This document shows positions 30,406 to 40,377 of a stretch of DNA of 58,635 nt, one piece after another. Position numbers and translations under genes: made by a program. The DNA comes from Oxalobacteraceae bacterium (GTDB taxonomy: Bacteria > Pseudomonadota > Gammaproteobacteria > Burkholderiales > Burkholderiaceae_D). The DNA lies in the NCBI GenBank assembly GCA_947466695.1, contig CANIFC010000003.1, positions 1-58,635 of the forward strand, read 5' to 3'. A model generated the notes under the pieces. It was given only the letters and a program-made list of their open reading frames with translations, had not been told where the DNA came from and searched no databases. Each line of letters opens with the position of its first letter. The stretch's first letter is position 1.

Positions 30406-30580
30406 AGACAGACTATATAGATGCAGGACAACTTTGTATGCTTTGTTATTTATATATCAGACATATACAATGTGAATATATGCCATTTGTTATATTTTAT
30501 TTAATTATTTCTTGAGTGATCAACAGGATGCCAGCCGCATCTGACAATTTTTTTCTGCCCCAGGCCGCGGATCGCCAGGC

Positions 30581-30640
30581 AAAAAAAAGCCCGCAGAGTG
30601 TGCGGGCTAAATCCAAACCTTAGGAGGTGTTGGAGGAGAC
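30581..30640 (-). ncRNA. Candidate anti-SD small RNA, copy 2
   Basis: Minus strand: TTGGAC-17-TATAGT promoter, then GTCTCCTCCAACACCTCCTAAGGTTTGGATTT, then AGCCCGCacactctGCGGGCT and T8. Confidence 0.75.
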
Positions 30641-30800
30641 AAACGAACTATATCGCACCGCAGCATTTTGTCCAATACTTTTTAATAGATATCAGTCATT
30701 ACTCAAACAGATATCTGCTGATCAAGCTTTTGATCAAGAGGCCTAGCAAACGGTAACAGGCTTGGCTGCGTCGCTCATTCACCTAGCAGAAAAGAAATGC

Positions 30801-30866
30801 AAAAAAATGCCCGCGAGCTAAAAAGCTGCGGGCTAAATCCAAACCTTAGGAGATGTTGGAGGAGAC
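30801..30866 (-). ncRNA. Candidate anti-SD small RNA, copy 3
   Basis: Minus strand: TATAGT -10 (30873-30878), then TGTCTCCTCCAACATCTCCTAAGGTTTGGATTT, then AGCCCGCAGC...GCGGGC stem and T7. Confidence 0.75.
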
Positions 30867-31163
30867 AGAAGAACTATACCGCATCGCAGCATAAAAACCC
30901 ATTTGGTTTTTTATATATCGCTCATAAGAAATTACTATGACAGGACTGCGGCCGCATTCAACACTCTTTTGGCCCGATAACTGCAAAGCGCATGGAGCGC
31001 GCATGGAGCACGCCTGAAAAGCACCTGCACCTGTTGGCAACACCCTGGCAGAGGCGCAGCCTCCGGGATGAAGGGTGCATGTCAGCCAATACCGCTGACA
31101 AAATGCATTACACTCAAACTATCTGGGAAAACAAGACCTTATAACAGCATCACGGAGACCGCC

Positions 31164-32354
31164 ATGAAGTTAATTGACCCTATCGTCCAGTTTCACGCCG
31201 AGTTGCAGCAAATTCGCCGCGCCATTCACGCCTACCCGGAACTATGTTACGCAGAACACCGCACCTCGAGCCTGGTAGCGGAAAAACTGCAGGAATGGGG
31301 TATTCCCATTTTGCGTGGCCTCGGAGGAACCGGCATTGTCGGCATCATTAAAAATGGCAATAGCGAGAGAGCGATCGGCCTGCGTGCGGATATGGATGCC
31401 TTGCCGATGCAGGAATTCAATACCTTCGCGCACGCCTCTAAAAATGACGGAAAGATGCACGCCTGCGGTCATGATGGCCACACCGCCATGTTGCTCGGTG
31501 CAGCCCACTACCTGTCGCAGCACAGAAATTTTGACGGCACCGTGTATGTCATCTTTCAACCGGCGGAAGAAGGCGGCGGTGGTGCCAGGCGGATGATGGA
31601 CGACGGCTTGTTCGTGCAATGCCCGATGCAGGCAGTCTTTGGCATGCATAACTGGCCGGGCGCCGCCGCTGGCAGCTTTGGCGTGACGGCCGGCCCGATG
31701 ATGGCATCCTCCAATGAATTTGAAGTGGTGATCAAGGGCAAGGGCGCGCACGCGGCGCAGCCACACAAGAGCATCGACCCGATCATGGTGGCAGTCCAGA
31801 TTGCCCAAAGCTGGCAAACCATTATCAGCCGCAACGCCAGTCCGCTCGATTCAGCAGTACTGTCAATTACCCAGATTCATTCGGGTAGTGCGACCAATGT
31901 GATCCCGGACGAAGCCACCCTGATCGGTACGGTCAGGAGTTTTACTACCGAAATGATCGATCTGGTCGAACGGCGCATGCGCGATATCGCCAGCCATACT
32001 GCGGCGGCCTTCGACGCCACGGTGACGTTTGAATTCAAGCGCAATTACCCGCCGCTGCTCAATCATGCCAAGGAAACGGCGTTTGCCGTCGAGGTGATGC
32101 AGTCTATCGCCGGACCCGATAACGTCAACGCGCATGTCGAGCCAACCATGGGTGCCGAGGATTTTGCCTTCATGTTGCAAGAAAAGCCGGGCTGCTATGT
32201 CTTTCTTGGTAATGGTGAAGGCGAACACCGGAGCATGGGTCACGGCCTGGGGCCCTGCAATCTGCATAACGCAAGCTATGATTTTAATGATGATCTGTTA
32301 CCGATTGGCGCCACTTACTGGGTCCGGCTGGCAGAAAAATTCTTACAGGACTGA
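31164..32354 (+). CDS. M20-family amidohydrolase (hippurate hydrolase-like)
   Basis: IRRAIHAYPELCYAEHRTS; LRADMDALPMQE; HACGHDGHTAMLLGAA; QPAEEGGGGARRM. Confidence 0.95.
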   Translation: MKLIDPIVQFHAELQQIRRAIHAYPELCYAEHRTSSLVAEKLQEWGIPILRGLGGTGIVGIIKNGNSERAIGLRADMDALPMQEFNTFAHASKNDGKMHACGHDGHTAMLLGAAHYLSQHRNFDGTVYVIFQPAEEGGGGARRMMDDGLFVQCPMQAVFGMHNWPGAAAGSFGVTAGPMMASSNEFEVVIKGKGAHAAQPHKSIDPIMVAVQIAQSWQTIISRNASPLDSAVLSITQIHSGSATNVIPDEATLIGTVRSFTTEMIDLVERRMRDIASHTAAAFDATVTFEFKRNYPPLLNHAKETAFAVEVMQSIAGPDNVNAHVEPTMGAEDFAFMLQEKPGCYVFLGNGEGEHRSMGHGLGPCNLHNASYDFNDDLLPIGATYWVRLAEKFLQD

Positions 32355-32481
32355 GCAGCTGGTGACGGAAGGCATATCTGTTTTCCCTGAGGCAATGAGC
32401 GCATAACAGGCGGAGGCAAGAACAGGGACGCAAACGCGCTCATTGCCCCGGTTTTATGAAATTCATACATAAAATCAATAG

Positions 32482-32546
32482 ATGAAACCGGAACGTGAAA
32501 CAGGAACGTGAAATCGGGACATGAAACCGGGACATGAAACCAAAAC
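32482..32546. repeat. 13-bp tandem repeat, 5 imperfect copies
   Basis: atgaaaccggaac/gtgaaacaggaac/gtgaaatcgggac/atgaaaccgggac/atgaaaccaaaac. Confidence 0.9.
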
Positions 32547-32578
32547 ATCTGGTTAAGCAAATTTTTTAAAAAACTTGC

Positions 32579-34102
32579 TTAATGTTCGCGCAATGCGCGC
32601 CGGTATTGAATTGCCTCGGCGATATGCGCCGGATGAATTGCGGCTGAACCGCTCAGGTCGGCAATAGAGCGGGCAACTTTCAGTACGCGGTGATAGGCCC
32701 GGGCCGACCAGTTCAGTTTGCTCATGGCCGCGCGCAATAGCTGCTCGGCAGCGGCATCGTGATGGCAATATTGTTCAATCTCCAGCGTCGATAAAAGACA
32801 ATTTGCCTTTCCCTGACGCTCCAGCTGGCGCGTATAGGCGCACTCTACGCGCTGTTGAATGTCGGCACTCGGTTCGCCATCAGCCTGTTTGAGTAAATCC
32901 GCATGCGGCAGTTCACCGACCTGGATTTGCATGTCGATACGGTCAAGAAATGGCCCGGAAATCCTGTTTTGATAACGTAGCACCATATCCGGCGTACAGC
33001 GGCATTTGCCATTGCTATGTCCATAATAACCACAGGGACAGGGATTCATGGCGGCGATTAATTGAAACCTGGCCGGAAAGTCTGCCTGCCTGGCCGCGCG
33101 TGAAATGGTGATATGCCCCGACTCCAGCGGCTCACGCAATACTTCCAGCACTTTGCGGTCAAATTCGGGTAACTCATCAAGGAACAGGACACCGCGGTGC
33201 GCCAGCGAAATCTCTCCGGGACGGGGAGTGCCACCACCACCGACCAACGCGACTCCTGAAGCGGTGTGGTGCGGCGAACGAAAAGGCCGCAGTTTCCATT
33301 TATCAACCGAAAAGCCGCTGGTCAGTGATTGGACGGCAGCAGATTCGAGTGCCTCCTGATCCGTCATGGTCGGCAAGATTCCCGGAAAGCGTACTGCCAG
33401 CATGGACTTTCCCGTTCCCGGCGGGCCAACCATCAAAACACTATGGCCGCCGGCAGCCGCCACTTCAAGCGCACGTTTTGCCTGCAACTGTCCCTTCACT
33501 TCCGAAAAATCAGGATAAGTGCGTGCCACTGGCACGGCATGAACCAGATGCTGGCGCAGTCTGGCCCCGGCATCAACGCCGGCAAAATGGGCGCAGACCT
33601 GTAACAGTGAATCAGCCGGAAAGATAATAGCCTCACTTGCCAGCGCAGCCTCGTCCGCGTTGGCGCTGGGCAAAATAAACGCCCTTGGACTTGCCCCGCC
33701 GAGGGCGCTCTTGCAAATAGCAAACGTCATCGCCAGGGCACCGCGTATCGGTCTTAACTCGCCCGACAAGGAAAGTTCACCGGCAAATTCGTACTGATCA
33801 AGGGTCTCGCCGGGAATCTGGCCGGACGCCGCCAATATGCCCAAGGCAATGGGTAAATCGAAGCGGCCCGATTCCTTGGGCAGATCGGCCGGCGCCAGAT
33901 TGACGGTAATACGTTGCGCAGGAAAATCAAAGCGCGCATTTTGCAAGGCCGCCCGGACCCGGTCCTTTGATTCCTTCACTTCCGTTTCAGGCAAGCCAAC
34001 TATCGTAAAAGAAGGCAAGCCGTTTGCCAGATGCACCTCAACGGTGACTTGTGGTGCATCCATGCCGCTGAGGGCACGACTTTTCAGGACGGCAAGTGAC
34101 AT
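32579..34102 (-). CDS. comM: YifB/ComM-family Mg chelatase-like AAA+ ATPase
   Basis: MSLAVLKSRALSGMDAPQVTVEVHLANGLPSFTIVGLPETEVKESKDRVRAA; Walker A GPPGTGKS; FRSPHHTAS; FLDELPEF. Confidence 0.96.
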   Translation of the reverse strand: MSLAVLKSRALSGMDAPQVTVEVHLANGLPSFTIVGLPETEVKESKDRVRAALQNARFDFPAQRITVNLAPADLPKESGRFDLPIALGILAASGQIPGETLDQYEFAGELSLSGELRPIRGALAMTFAICKSALGGASPRAFILPSANADEAALASEAIIFPADSLLQVCAHFAGVDAGARLRQHLVHAVPVARTYPDFSEVKGQLQAKRALEVAAAGGHSVLMVGPPGTGKSMLAVRFPGILPTMTDQEALESAAVQSLTSGFSVDKWKLRPFRSPHHTASGVALVGGGGTPRPGEISLAHRGVLFLDELPEFDRKVLEVLREPLESGHITISRAARQADFPARFQLIAAMNPCPCGYYGHSNGKCRCTPDMVLRYQNRISGPFLDRIDMQIQVGELPHADLLKQADGEPSADIQQRVECAYTRQLERQGKANCLLSTLEIEQYCHHDAAAEQLLRAAMSKLNWSARAYHRVLKVARSIADLSGSAAIHPAHIAEAIQYRRALREH

Positions 34103-34140
34103 GGCGGTCTATTGTCGGGCACTACCTAATTTCAATGGTC

Positions 34141-34371
34141 TTACTTTACCTCTAATAAAGCGACGCGCGCTTCGAGCTCTTCGAGCTTGGCACGGGTTTT
34201 AGCCAGAACTTGCGCCTGAATATCAAATTCTTCGCGTGTGACCAGATCAAGTTTGGAAAATCCCTGGCTCATCATTGCCTTGACATTTTTTTCAATATCT
34301 TTGGCAGGCGAATTTTCCAACACCTGATTAATCTTGGCTTGTACATCGGAAAAAAAATTCTGCTTGTTCAT
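34141..34371 (-). CDS. ubiK: UbiK/YqiC-family ubiquinone biosynthesis accessory factor
   Basis: Short coiled-coil: VKAMMSQGFSKLDLVTREEFDIQAQVLAKTRAKLEELEARVALLE. Confidence 0.92.
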   Translation of the reverse strand: MNKQNFFSDVQAKINQVLENSPAKDIEKNVKAMMSQGFSKLDLVTREEFDIQAQVLAKTRAKLEELEARVALLEVK

Positions 34372-34395
34372 GGTGTGTCCTTGTGACGCCGCAAA

Positions 34396-34412
34396 TGCAC
34401 TTTATTGGTGCA
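34396..34412. promoter_or_regulatory. NtrC-type binding site
   Basis: TGCACTTTATTGGTGCA, matches TGCACYNNNNTGGTGCA. Confidence 0.8.
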
Positions 34413-34627
34413 ATGCGACCGAGTGATGAAATTGTGCTGCGTCAAACCGGTGCGTCAAAGAGGCGATGGAAATAAAAAAGCGCCATTGACTACATGCCCG
34501 CGCGGCGTGAGGTGAATCATAACGCAATCGAGGCTGGCAGGTCGATGGATTTTCATCAATCAAATTCATGCTTTTTCCAGCTAAATACATTTTTTGATAG
34601 CCATTGTTGCACAGCAGATTCAATACT

Positions 34628-34643
34628 TGGCACGACTCATGCT
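34628..34643 (+). promoter_or_regulatory. Sigma54-type -24/-12 promoter
   Basis: TGGCACGactcATGCT, close to TGGCACG-N4-TTGCA; 62 bp before the porin ATG. Confidence 0.8.
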
Positions 34644-34704
34644 TAAGAGAGATTACATCCGAATTAATTTTTACTTGACCAGCAATTTAAAAGAGAGAAA
34701 CAAA

Positions 34705-35436
34705 ATGAAAAAACTATTACTCTGTGCCGCGATAGCAGCAACTTTCACTGGCAATCTTGCTTATGCAGAAGATGCCAAGCCGGATAACGAACTTGCATTT
34801 AATGTTGGCGCGGTCACCGATTATCGCTTCCGCGGCATTTCACAAACCCGTCTCGACCCAGCGGTTTTCGGTGGCGCCGACTACACACACAATCCTAGCG
34901 GATTTTATGCCGGCACCTGGTTATCAAGCATCAAATGGACCAAAGACGCCGGTGGTAGCGGCAACGTTGAATGGGATTTGTATGCAGGTAAAAAAGGCGA
35001 GATCGTCAAGGATGTCTCGTATGACGTGGGCGTTCTGACCTACGTGTATCCATCGAACGGTTTAGTCACCAACGCCAACACCACAGAAATCTATGGCCAG
35101 CTTGGCTATGGTCCGGTCTATCTCAAGTATTCCCACTCAGTGACCAATCTGTTTGGTTTCGTCGACAGTAAAAACAGTGGTTATATCGATGCCGGTGCAA
35201 GCTTTGAAGTCGTACCGGGCTATACGCTGGGACTGCACTACGGACATCAGTCGGTCAAGAATAATGGTGCCTCTTCTTATGACGACTGGAAAGTGGGCGT
35301 CACCAAGGAATTTTTCGGCGTAAATTTCAACCTGGCAGCCATTGGCACCAATGCGGACAAGCAGCTGTATGTCACACCGGCCCGCAAGTTCACAGGCAAG
35401 ACCGCCCTTGTCCTGTCTGCTGTCAAATCATTCTAA
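34705..35436 (+). CDS. TorF-family putative porin
   Basis: Signal peptide MKKLLLCAAIAATFTGNLAYA; FNVGAVTDYRFRGISQTRLDPAVFGGADYTH. Confidence 0.92.
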   Translation: MKKLLLCAAIAATFTGNLAYAEDAKPDNELAFNVGAVTDYRFRGISQTRLDPAVFGGADYTHNPSGFYAGTWLSSIKWTKDAGGSGNVEWDLYAGKKGEIVKDVSYDVGVLTYVYPSNGLVTNANTTEIYGQLGYGPVYLKYSHSVTNLFGFVDSKNSGYIDAGASFEVVPGYTLGLHYGHQSVKNNGASSYDDWKVGVTKEFFGVNFNLAAIGTNADKQLYVTPARKFTGKTALVLSAVKSF

Positions 35437-35790
<354 letters not shown>

Positions 35791-35808
35791 TTGGCATACG
35801 GAGAATCC

Positions 35809-37350
35809 ATGAAAAAATTCATTACACACGTACTTGCTGCCAGCGTCTTGTTGCTGTCGGCAGGTTTTTCTTCCTCCGCTATCGGCGCAGACGAAACCAC
35901 TGCGGCATCAATGCCAGCAGCGGGCTCCGCCACGACTTCCGCGATCGCAGAATTACCCCCAGCGGTTCCCACTGCGTTGGCTGAAGTCAGTCCGGCTGCC
36001 GAAGTGGTGGCAGCTGCACCAGCACCCAATAAAGGCGATACCGCCTGGATGATGGTGTCGACCATGCTGGTTATCCTGATGACTATCCCTGGCCTGGCCT
36101 TGTTTTACGGCGGACTGGTGCGCTCCAAGAATATGCTGTCGATCCTGATGCAGGTCTTCATGATCTTCGCCGTCATTGTCGTGTTGTGGTGTATTTATGG
36201 CTACTCACTGGCTTTCACTGAGGGGGGTAAATTCATCGGTTCCTTCGATCGCCTCTTTCTTAACGGTATCTGGGATCCGGTCAAGGGCAGTTTCTCGACT
36301 GCAGCGACGTTTAGCAAAGGTGTTGTCCTTCCCGAATTTGTCTACGTCGCCTTCCAGGCAACTTTCGCCGCGATTACCTGTAGCCTGATCATCGGCGCCT
36401 TTGCTGAACGCGCCAAATTTACCGCCGTCCTGTTTTTTATCGTCTTGTGGTTCACCTTCAGTTATTTGCCGGTCGCTCATATGGTCTGGTTCTGGACTGG
36501 TCCGGACGCGATCAAAGATGCTGCCACACTGGTCACTGAAACTGCCAAAGCCGGCTTCCTGTTCCAAAAAGGTGCGCTTGATTTTGCCGGTGGCACCGTC
36601 GTACATATCAACGCCGCAGTTGCTGGTCTGGTTGGTGCATTCCTGATCGGTAAACGGGTTGGTTATGGCAAAGAAGCGATGGCACCACACTCATTGACGA
36701 TGACCATGATCGGTGCGTCCCTGTTGTGGGTAGGCTGGTTTGGTTTCAATGCAGGTTCGGCACTGGAAGCCAATGATATTGCCGGCCTGGCTTTCATCAA
36801 TACCTTGCTGGCAACTGCTGCAGCAACTGTCTCCTGGGTGTTTGGCGAATGGATGTCCAAAGGTAAGCCCTCCATGCTCGGTGGCGCTTCCGGTGCGGTA
36901 GCCGGTCTGGTTGCCATCACTCCGGCCTGCGGTTTCGTTGGCCCGATGGGCGCCCTGATCATCGGTTTACTTTCCGGTGTGGTCTGCCTGTGGGGTGTCA
37001 ATGGCCTCAAGCGCCTGCTCGGTGCAGATGATTCCCTCGACGTGTTCGGTGTACATGGCGTCGGCGGTATCCTCGGTGCCTTGCTGACTGGTGTGTTTGC
37101 CGCCCCTTCACTGGGTGGACAAGGCATCATGGACTACGTTACCAACAAGGCGTCCGCAGATCCTTACTCGATCATCGGTCAGGTCACTGTGCAGGCCACG
37201 GCAGTCGGTACGACCATCCTCTGGTCGGCCGTCGTTTCCATCATCGCCTTTAAATTGGTCGACCTGATCGTTGGCTTGCGGGTTCCGGAAGATGAAGAGC
37301 GCGAAGGTCTGGATATTTCCAGCCACGGCGAGTCTGCCTATCACGCGTAA
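35809..37350 (+). CDS. amtB: Ammonium transporter
   Basis: Multi-TM; GDTAWMMVSTMLVILMTIPGLALFYGGLVRSKN; DFAGGTVVHINAAVAGLVGA; VFGVHGVGGILGALLTG. Confidence 0.97.
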   Translation: MKKFITHVLAASVLLLSAGFSSSAIGADETTAASMPAAGSATTSAIAELPPAVPTALAEVSPAAEVVAAAPAPNKGDTAWMMVSTMLVILMTIPGLALFYGGLVRSKNMLSILMQVFMIFAVIVVLWCIYGYSLAFTEGGKFIGSFDRLFLNGIWDPVKGSFSTAATFSKGVVLPEFVYVAFQATFAAITCSLIIGAFAERAKFTAVLFFIVLWFTFSYLPVAHMVWFWTGPDAIKDAATLVTETAKAGFLFQKGALDFAGGTVVHINAAVAGLVGAFLIGKRVGYGKEAMAPHSLTMTMIGASLLWVGWFGFNAGSALEANDIAGLAFINTLLATAAATVSWVFGEWMSKGKPSMLGGASGAVAGLVAITPACGFVGPMGALIIGLLSGVVCLWGVNGLKRLLGADDSLDVFGVHGVGGILGALLTGVFAAPSLGGQGIMDYVTNKASADPYSIIGQVTVQATAVGTTILWSAVVSIIAFKLVDLIVGLRVPEDEEREGLDISSHGESAYHA

Positions 37351-37455
37351 TTTCTTGAGTGCCTATTCTGCAGTAGTCAATCTGCAGAGTTGAATTTTTA
37401 TCGGTTTCATAGCGGGTATCCTCAGTCTGTGCTTAGAGCGCATAGCTGATTTTAT

Positions 37456-37483
37456 AAGCACCTCTCCGGAGGTGCTTTTTTTT
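37456..37483 (+). terminator. Rho-independent terminator after amtB
   Basis: AAGCACCTctccggAGGTGCTTTTTTTT. Confidence 0.9.
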
Positions 37484-37739
37484 CGCCTGATTAACTATAT
37501 GAACAACGATTCTATTTCGCTAAAAAAATGGAAACTATCTTTCTTTTTTATCATTTTTTAAACAAAATAACAACGAAAATACATGCTTTTAAGCAAAATT
37601 CTGAATTATTTACCAACTCAACTGCACAACATGACACACTCAAAAAAATTGGCGTAGGGAAAGCCCTACATCTTCACTAGAAAGTGGTGTCGACGATAGT
37701 GCTTGTCTCTCCAGATAAAACTCACGGATAACGAAGGTA

Positions 37740-38612
37740 ATGATGCTTGAAGCAACAGGACAGCGGCGTACTGCCATTTTACGGGGTGGACATTTTCCCG
37801 CTACGGATGCAGTGCTCAATGATCAGGAATTTGCGCAGTTCTGCGGGCTGATCTATCGCATTGCCGGCATCAGCATGTCCGCCGCCAAGAAACCCTTGAT
37901 TTCAAGCCGGCTGGCCAAGCGGGTCAAGTTTCATCAACTGGCGAGCTACGGTGACTATTACCGCATGATTACCTCGGCAACAGGCCTGGATGAATTGCAG
38001 ATTGCCGTCGATTCACTCACGACCAACGAAACGCATTTTTTTCGTGAACCCAAGCACTTTGACTTCTTGCGCCAGCGCGTCATTCCGTCCCGGCAAGCCG
38101 GCCGCGGCTTGCGCGTGTGGAGCGCGGCCTGCTCCAGCGGCGAAGAGCCTTACAGCATCGCCATGCTGTTTGACGAACTGATGGGCAGCGAACCATGGGA
38201 AGTGGTCGCTTCCGACATCAGCTCGCGAATTCTGGACCGCGCGCGTAGCGGCTTGTTTCCCATGGAGCGCATGCCGGAAATTCCTAAACCGTATTTAAGC
38301 CGTTATTGCCTCAAAGGTACTGGCGAATATGACGGCAGCTTGCTCATTGAGAAAAACCTGCGTGAGCGCGTGCGCTTCATGCCACATAACCTGACCGAAA
38401 TAGCGCCTAAATTGGGCCTGTTTGATGTGATTTTCTTGCGTAACGTCATGATCTATTTTGACGCAGAAACCAAGCGCCAGGTTGTATCACGCTTACTGCC
38501 ACTGCTGCGTCCGGGCGGGTATTTTCTGGTTGGACATTCAGAAACACTCAATGGCGTAACCGATGCCGTCAAGCTGGTTCAGCCCGCTGTTTACCAAAAA
38601 CCGAACGGGTGA
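37740..38612 (+). CDS. cheR: Chemotaxis protein methyltransferase CheR
   Basis: TNETHFFREPKHFDFL; RVWSAACSSGEEPYSIAML; LFDVIFLRNVMIYFD. Confidence 0.95.
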   Translation: MMLEATGQRRTAILRGGHFPATDAVLNDQEFAQFCGLIYRIAGISMSAAKKPLISSRLAKRVKFHQLASYGDYYRMITSATGLDELQIAVDSLTTNETHFFREPKHFDFLRQRVIPSRQAGRGLRVWSAACSSGEEPYSIAMLFDELMGSEPWEVVASDISSRILDRARSGLFPMERMPEIPKPYLSRYCLKGTGEYDGSLLIEKNLRERVRFMPHNLTEIAPKLGLFDVIFLRNVMIYFDAETKRQVVSRLLPLLRPGGYFLVGHSETLNGVTDAVKLVQPAVYQKPNG

Positions 38613-38820
38613 ATAAAACGTCGCCTTGTAGTACTTCTGTTCGCGATGCTGAAAAGAGCGATGGCCGTCAGCGACACACCAATTATCTTGTTCCAGCTGG
38701 TTCCTGCACCGTGATACCGCTCAAGCGGCCGTATCGTGACCGGAGCGCGAAGCCAAGAACCTGGCCTGAACCACTCCCGCTTTTTGCACTCATCAAGAGC
38801 TCACTGTAAGGTCAAAAAAT

Positions 38821-39906
38821 ATGTCTGCCCGTATAACAGTATTGATTGTTGACGATTCCGCTGTCGTGCGTCAGGTACTTACCGCCATTTTGGAAAAAGA
38901 CTCCAGCATCGAGGTGATGGGTGCCGCGGCAGACCCGCTCTTTGCCATTGAGCGCATGCGCGCGCGCTGGCCCGATGTGATTGTGCTTGACGTAGAAATG
39001 CCGCGTATGGACGGTATTACTTTCCTGAAAAAACTCATGGCGGAGCGCCCGACACCGGTCGTAATCTGCTCTACCCTGACGGAAAAAAACGCCGCCACTA
39101 CCATGCAAGCACTTGCCGCGGGTGCTGTCAGCATCATTCCCAAGCCTAAACTCGGGCTCAAGCAATTCTTGCAAGACAGTGCAGAAGATCTGGTCGGCGC
39201 CGTGAAGGCTGCAGCGCAAGCCAATGTAAGGCGGCTGGTGCCGTCGCGCAGCCTGCCACCGGTCGCGCCCAAGCTCACTGCCGATGCGGTGCTGCCGGCG
39301 TCTTCCCATGCCATGGCCGAGACGACTGACCGGGTTGTAGCTATCGGCACTTCAACCGGTGGCACGCAGGCGCTGGAAATGGTCCTGACGGCACTGCCAC
39401 GGGTGTGCCCTGGTATCGTCATCGTGCAGCACATGCCGGAAAAATTCACCGAGGCTTTTGCCAACCGTCTCAACAGCCTGTGCAAGATCGAGGTCAAGGA
39501 AGCCAGGTCCGGTGACCGCGTCATTGCGGGACGCGCGCTGATCGCCCCGGGCGGGCGCCACATGCTGCTCAAGCGCAGCGGCGCGCAGTACCACGTCGAC
39601 ATCATTGACGGACCGCTGGTGAGCCGTCACCGGCCTTCGGTCGATGTCCTGTTTCGCTCGGTCGCCAAGTGTGCCGGCAAGAACGTACTCGGCATCATCA
39701 TGACCGGTATGGGAGACGATGGCGCGCATGGCATGAAAGAGCTGCACGACATGGGTGCCCGCACCCTGGCGCAGGACGAAGCGAGCTGTGTGGTCTACGG
39801 CATGCCCAAGGAAGCGGTCAAACTGGGCGCAGTCGACCGCGTCTTGCCGCTGGCTGAAATTCATCTGGAAATCATCCGTGCATTGCATGGCGGCAATATT
39901 TCTTAA
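38821..39906 (+). CDS. cheB: Chemotaxis protein-glutamate methylesterase CheB
   Basis: [17 protein letters not shown]...[17 protein letters not shown]; esterase: [28 protein letters not shown]. Confidence 0.96.
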   Translation: MSARITVLIVDDSAVVRQVLTAILEKDSSIEVMGAAADPLFAIERMRARWPDVIVLDVEMPRMDGITFLKKLMAERPTPVVICSTLTEKNAATTMQALAAGAVSIIPKPKLGLKQFLQDSAEDLVGAVKAAAQANVRRLVPSRSLPPVAPKLTADAVLPASSHAMAETTDRVVAIGTSTGGTQALEMVLTALPRVCPGIVIVQHMPEKFTEAFANRLNSLCKIEVKEARSGDRVIAGRALIAPGGRHMLLKRSGAQYHVDIIDGPLVSRHRPSVDVLFRSVAKCAGKNVLGIIMTGMGDDGAHGMKELHDMGARTLAQDEASCVVYGMPKEAVKLGAVDRVLPLAEIHLEIIRALHGGNIS

Positions 39907-40377
39907 CAATAATAATGTGACGCAAGGCAATATGTTTGCTATGATCAATAAAATACTTTTTGTAGGGCAATTCTTACATATTTGTTGCTACATAAAAATT
40001 GCATTTAATTATTTTTCCGCATGCTGCAGGCGCTCCTGTACAGAGGCACTCACAGTATGAAGCCATCATCAGAGAAATGATAAAACATGCAGATGCAAAG
40101 ATGTATTACCTGCATTCGTCATAATGAATAGCAACTGGAATAACGGAATAGTTTTTTATTCAGACCATTTGTCTAGTGGGGCTTTTACTTAAAAAAGAAC
40201 TTGTTGTTGATGTAAAACAACAGAATTGCTGATTTACTCGAAGTTATTTAATTAATTTTTAAAAAGTGGAACAAATTTTTCCAGATACTTTACCGATGCG
40301 ACTTGCCTAAAAAAAATACCTTGCGCTAAATAATTGTCAATAGAATTAGTTCATTAATTCACTTCAGAGGCTACTCA

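Noticed and set aside
30335-30885. CRISPR array or plus-strand leader with SD (ggaggagac)
   Set aside because: Units are spaced 220-240 bp with non-uniform intervening sequence, no cas genes, and no start codon follows the apparent SD; the -10 box and T-tract orientation support minus-strand RNAs.
32315-32560. 81-aa minus-strand ORF over the 13-bp repeat (FHVPVSC repeats)
   Set aside because: Generated by the minisatellite and overlapping the amidohydrolase 3' end; no RBS or homology.
38609-38809. Possible CheD between cheR and cheB
   Set aside because: 66 aa, no recognisable CheD motifs; probably non-coding or an unrelated small ORF.
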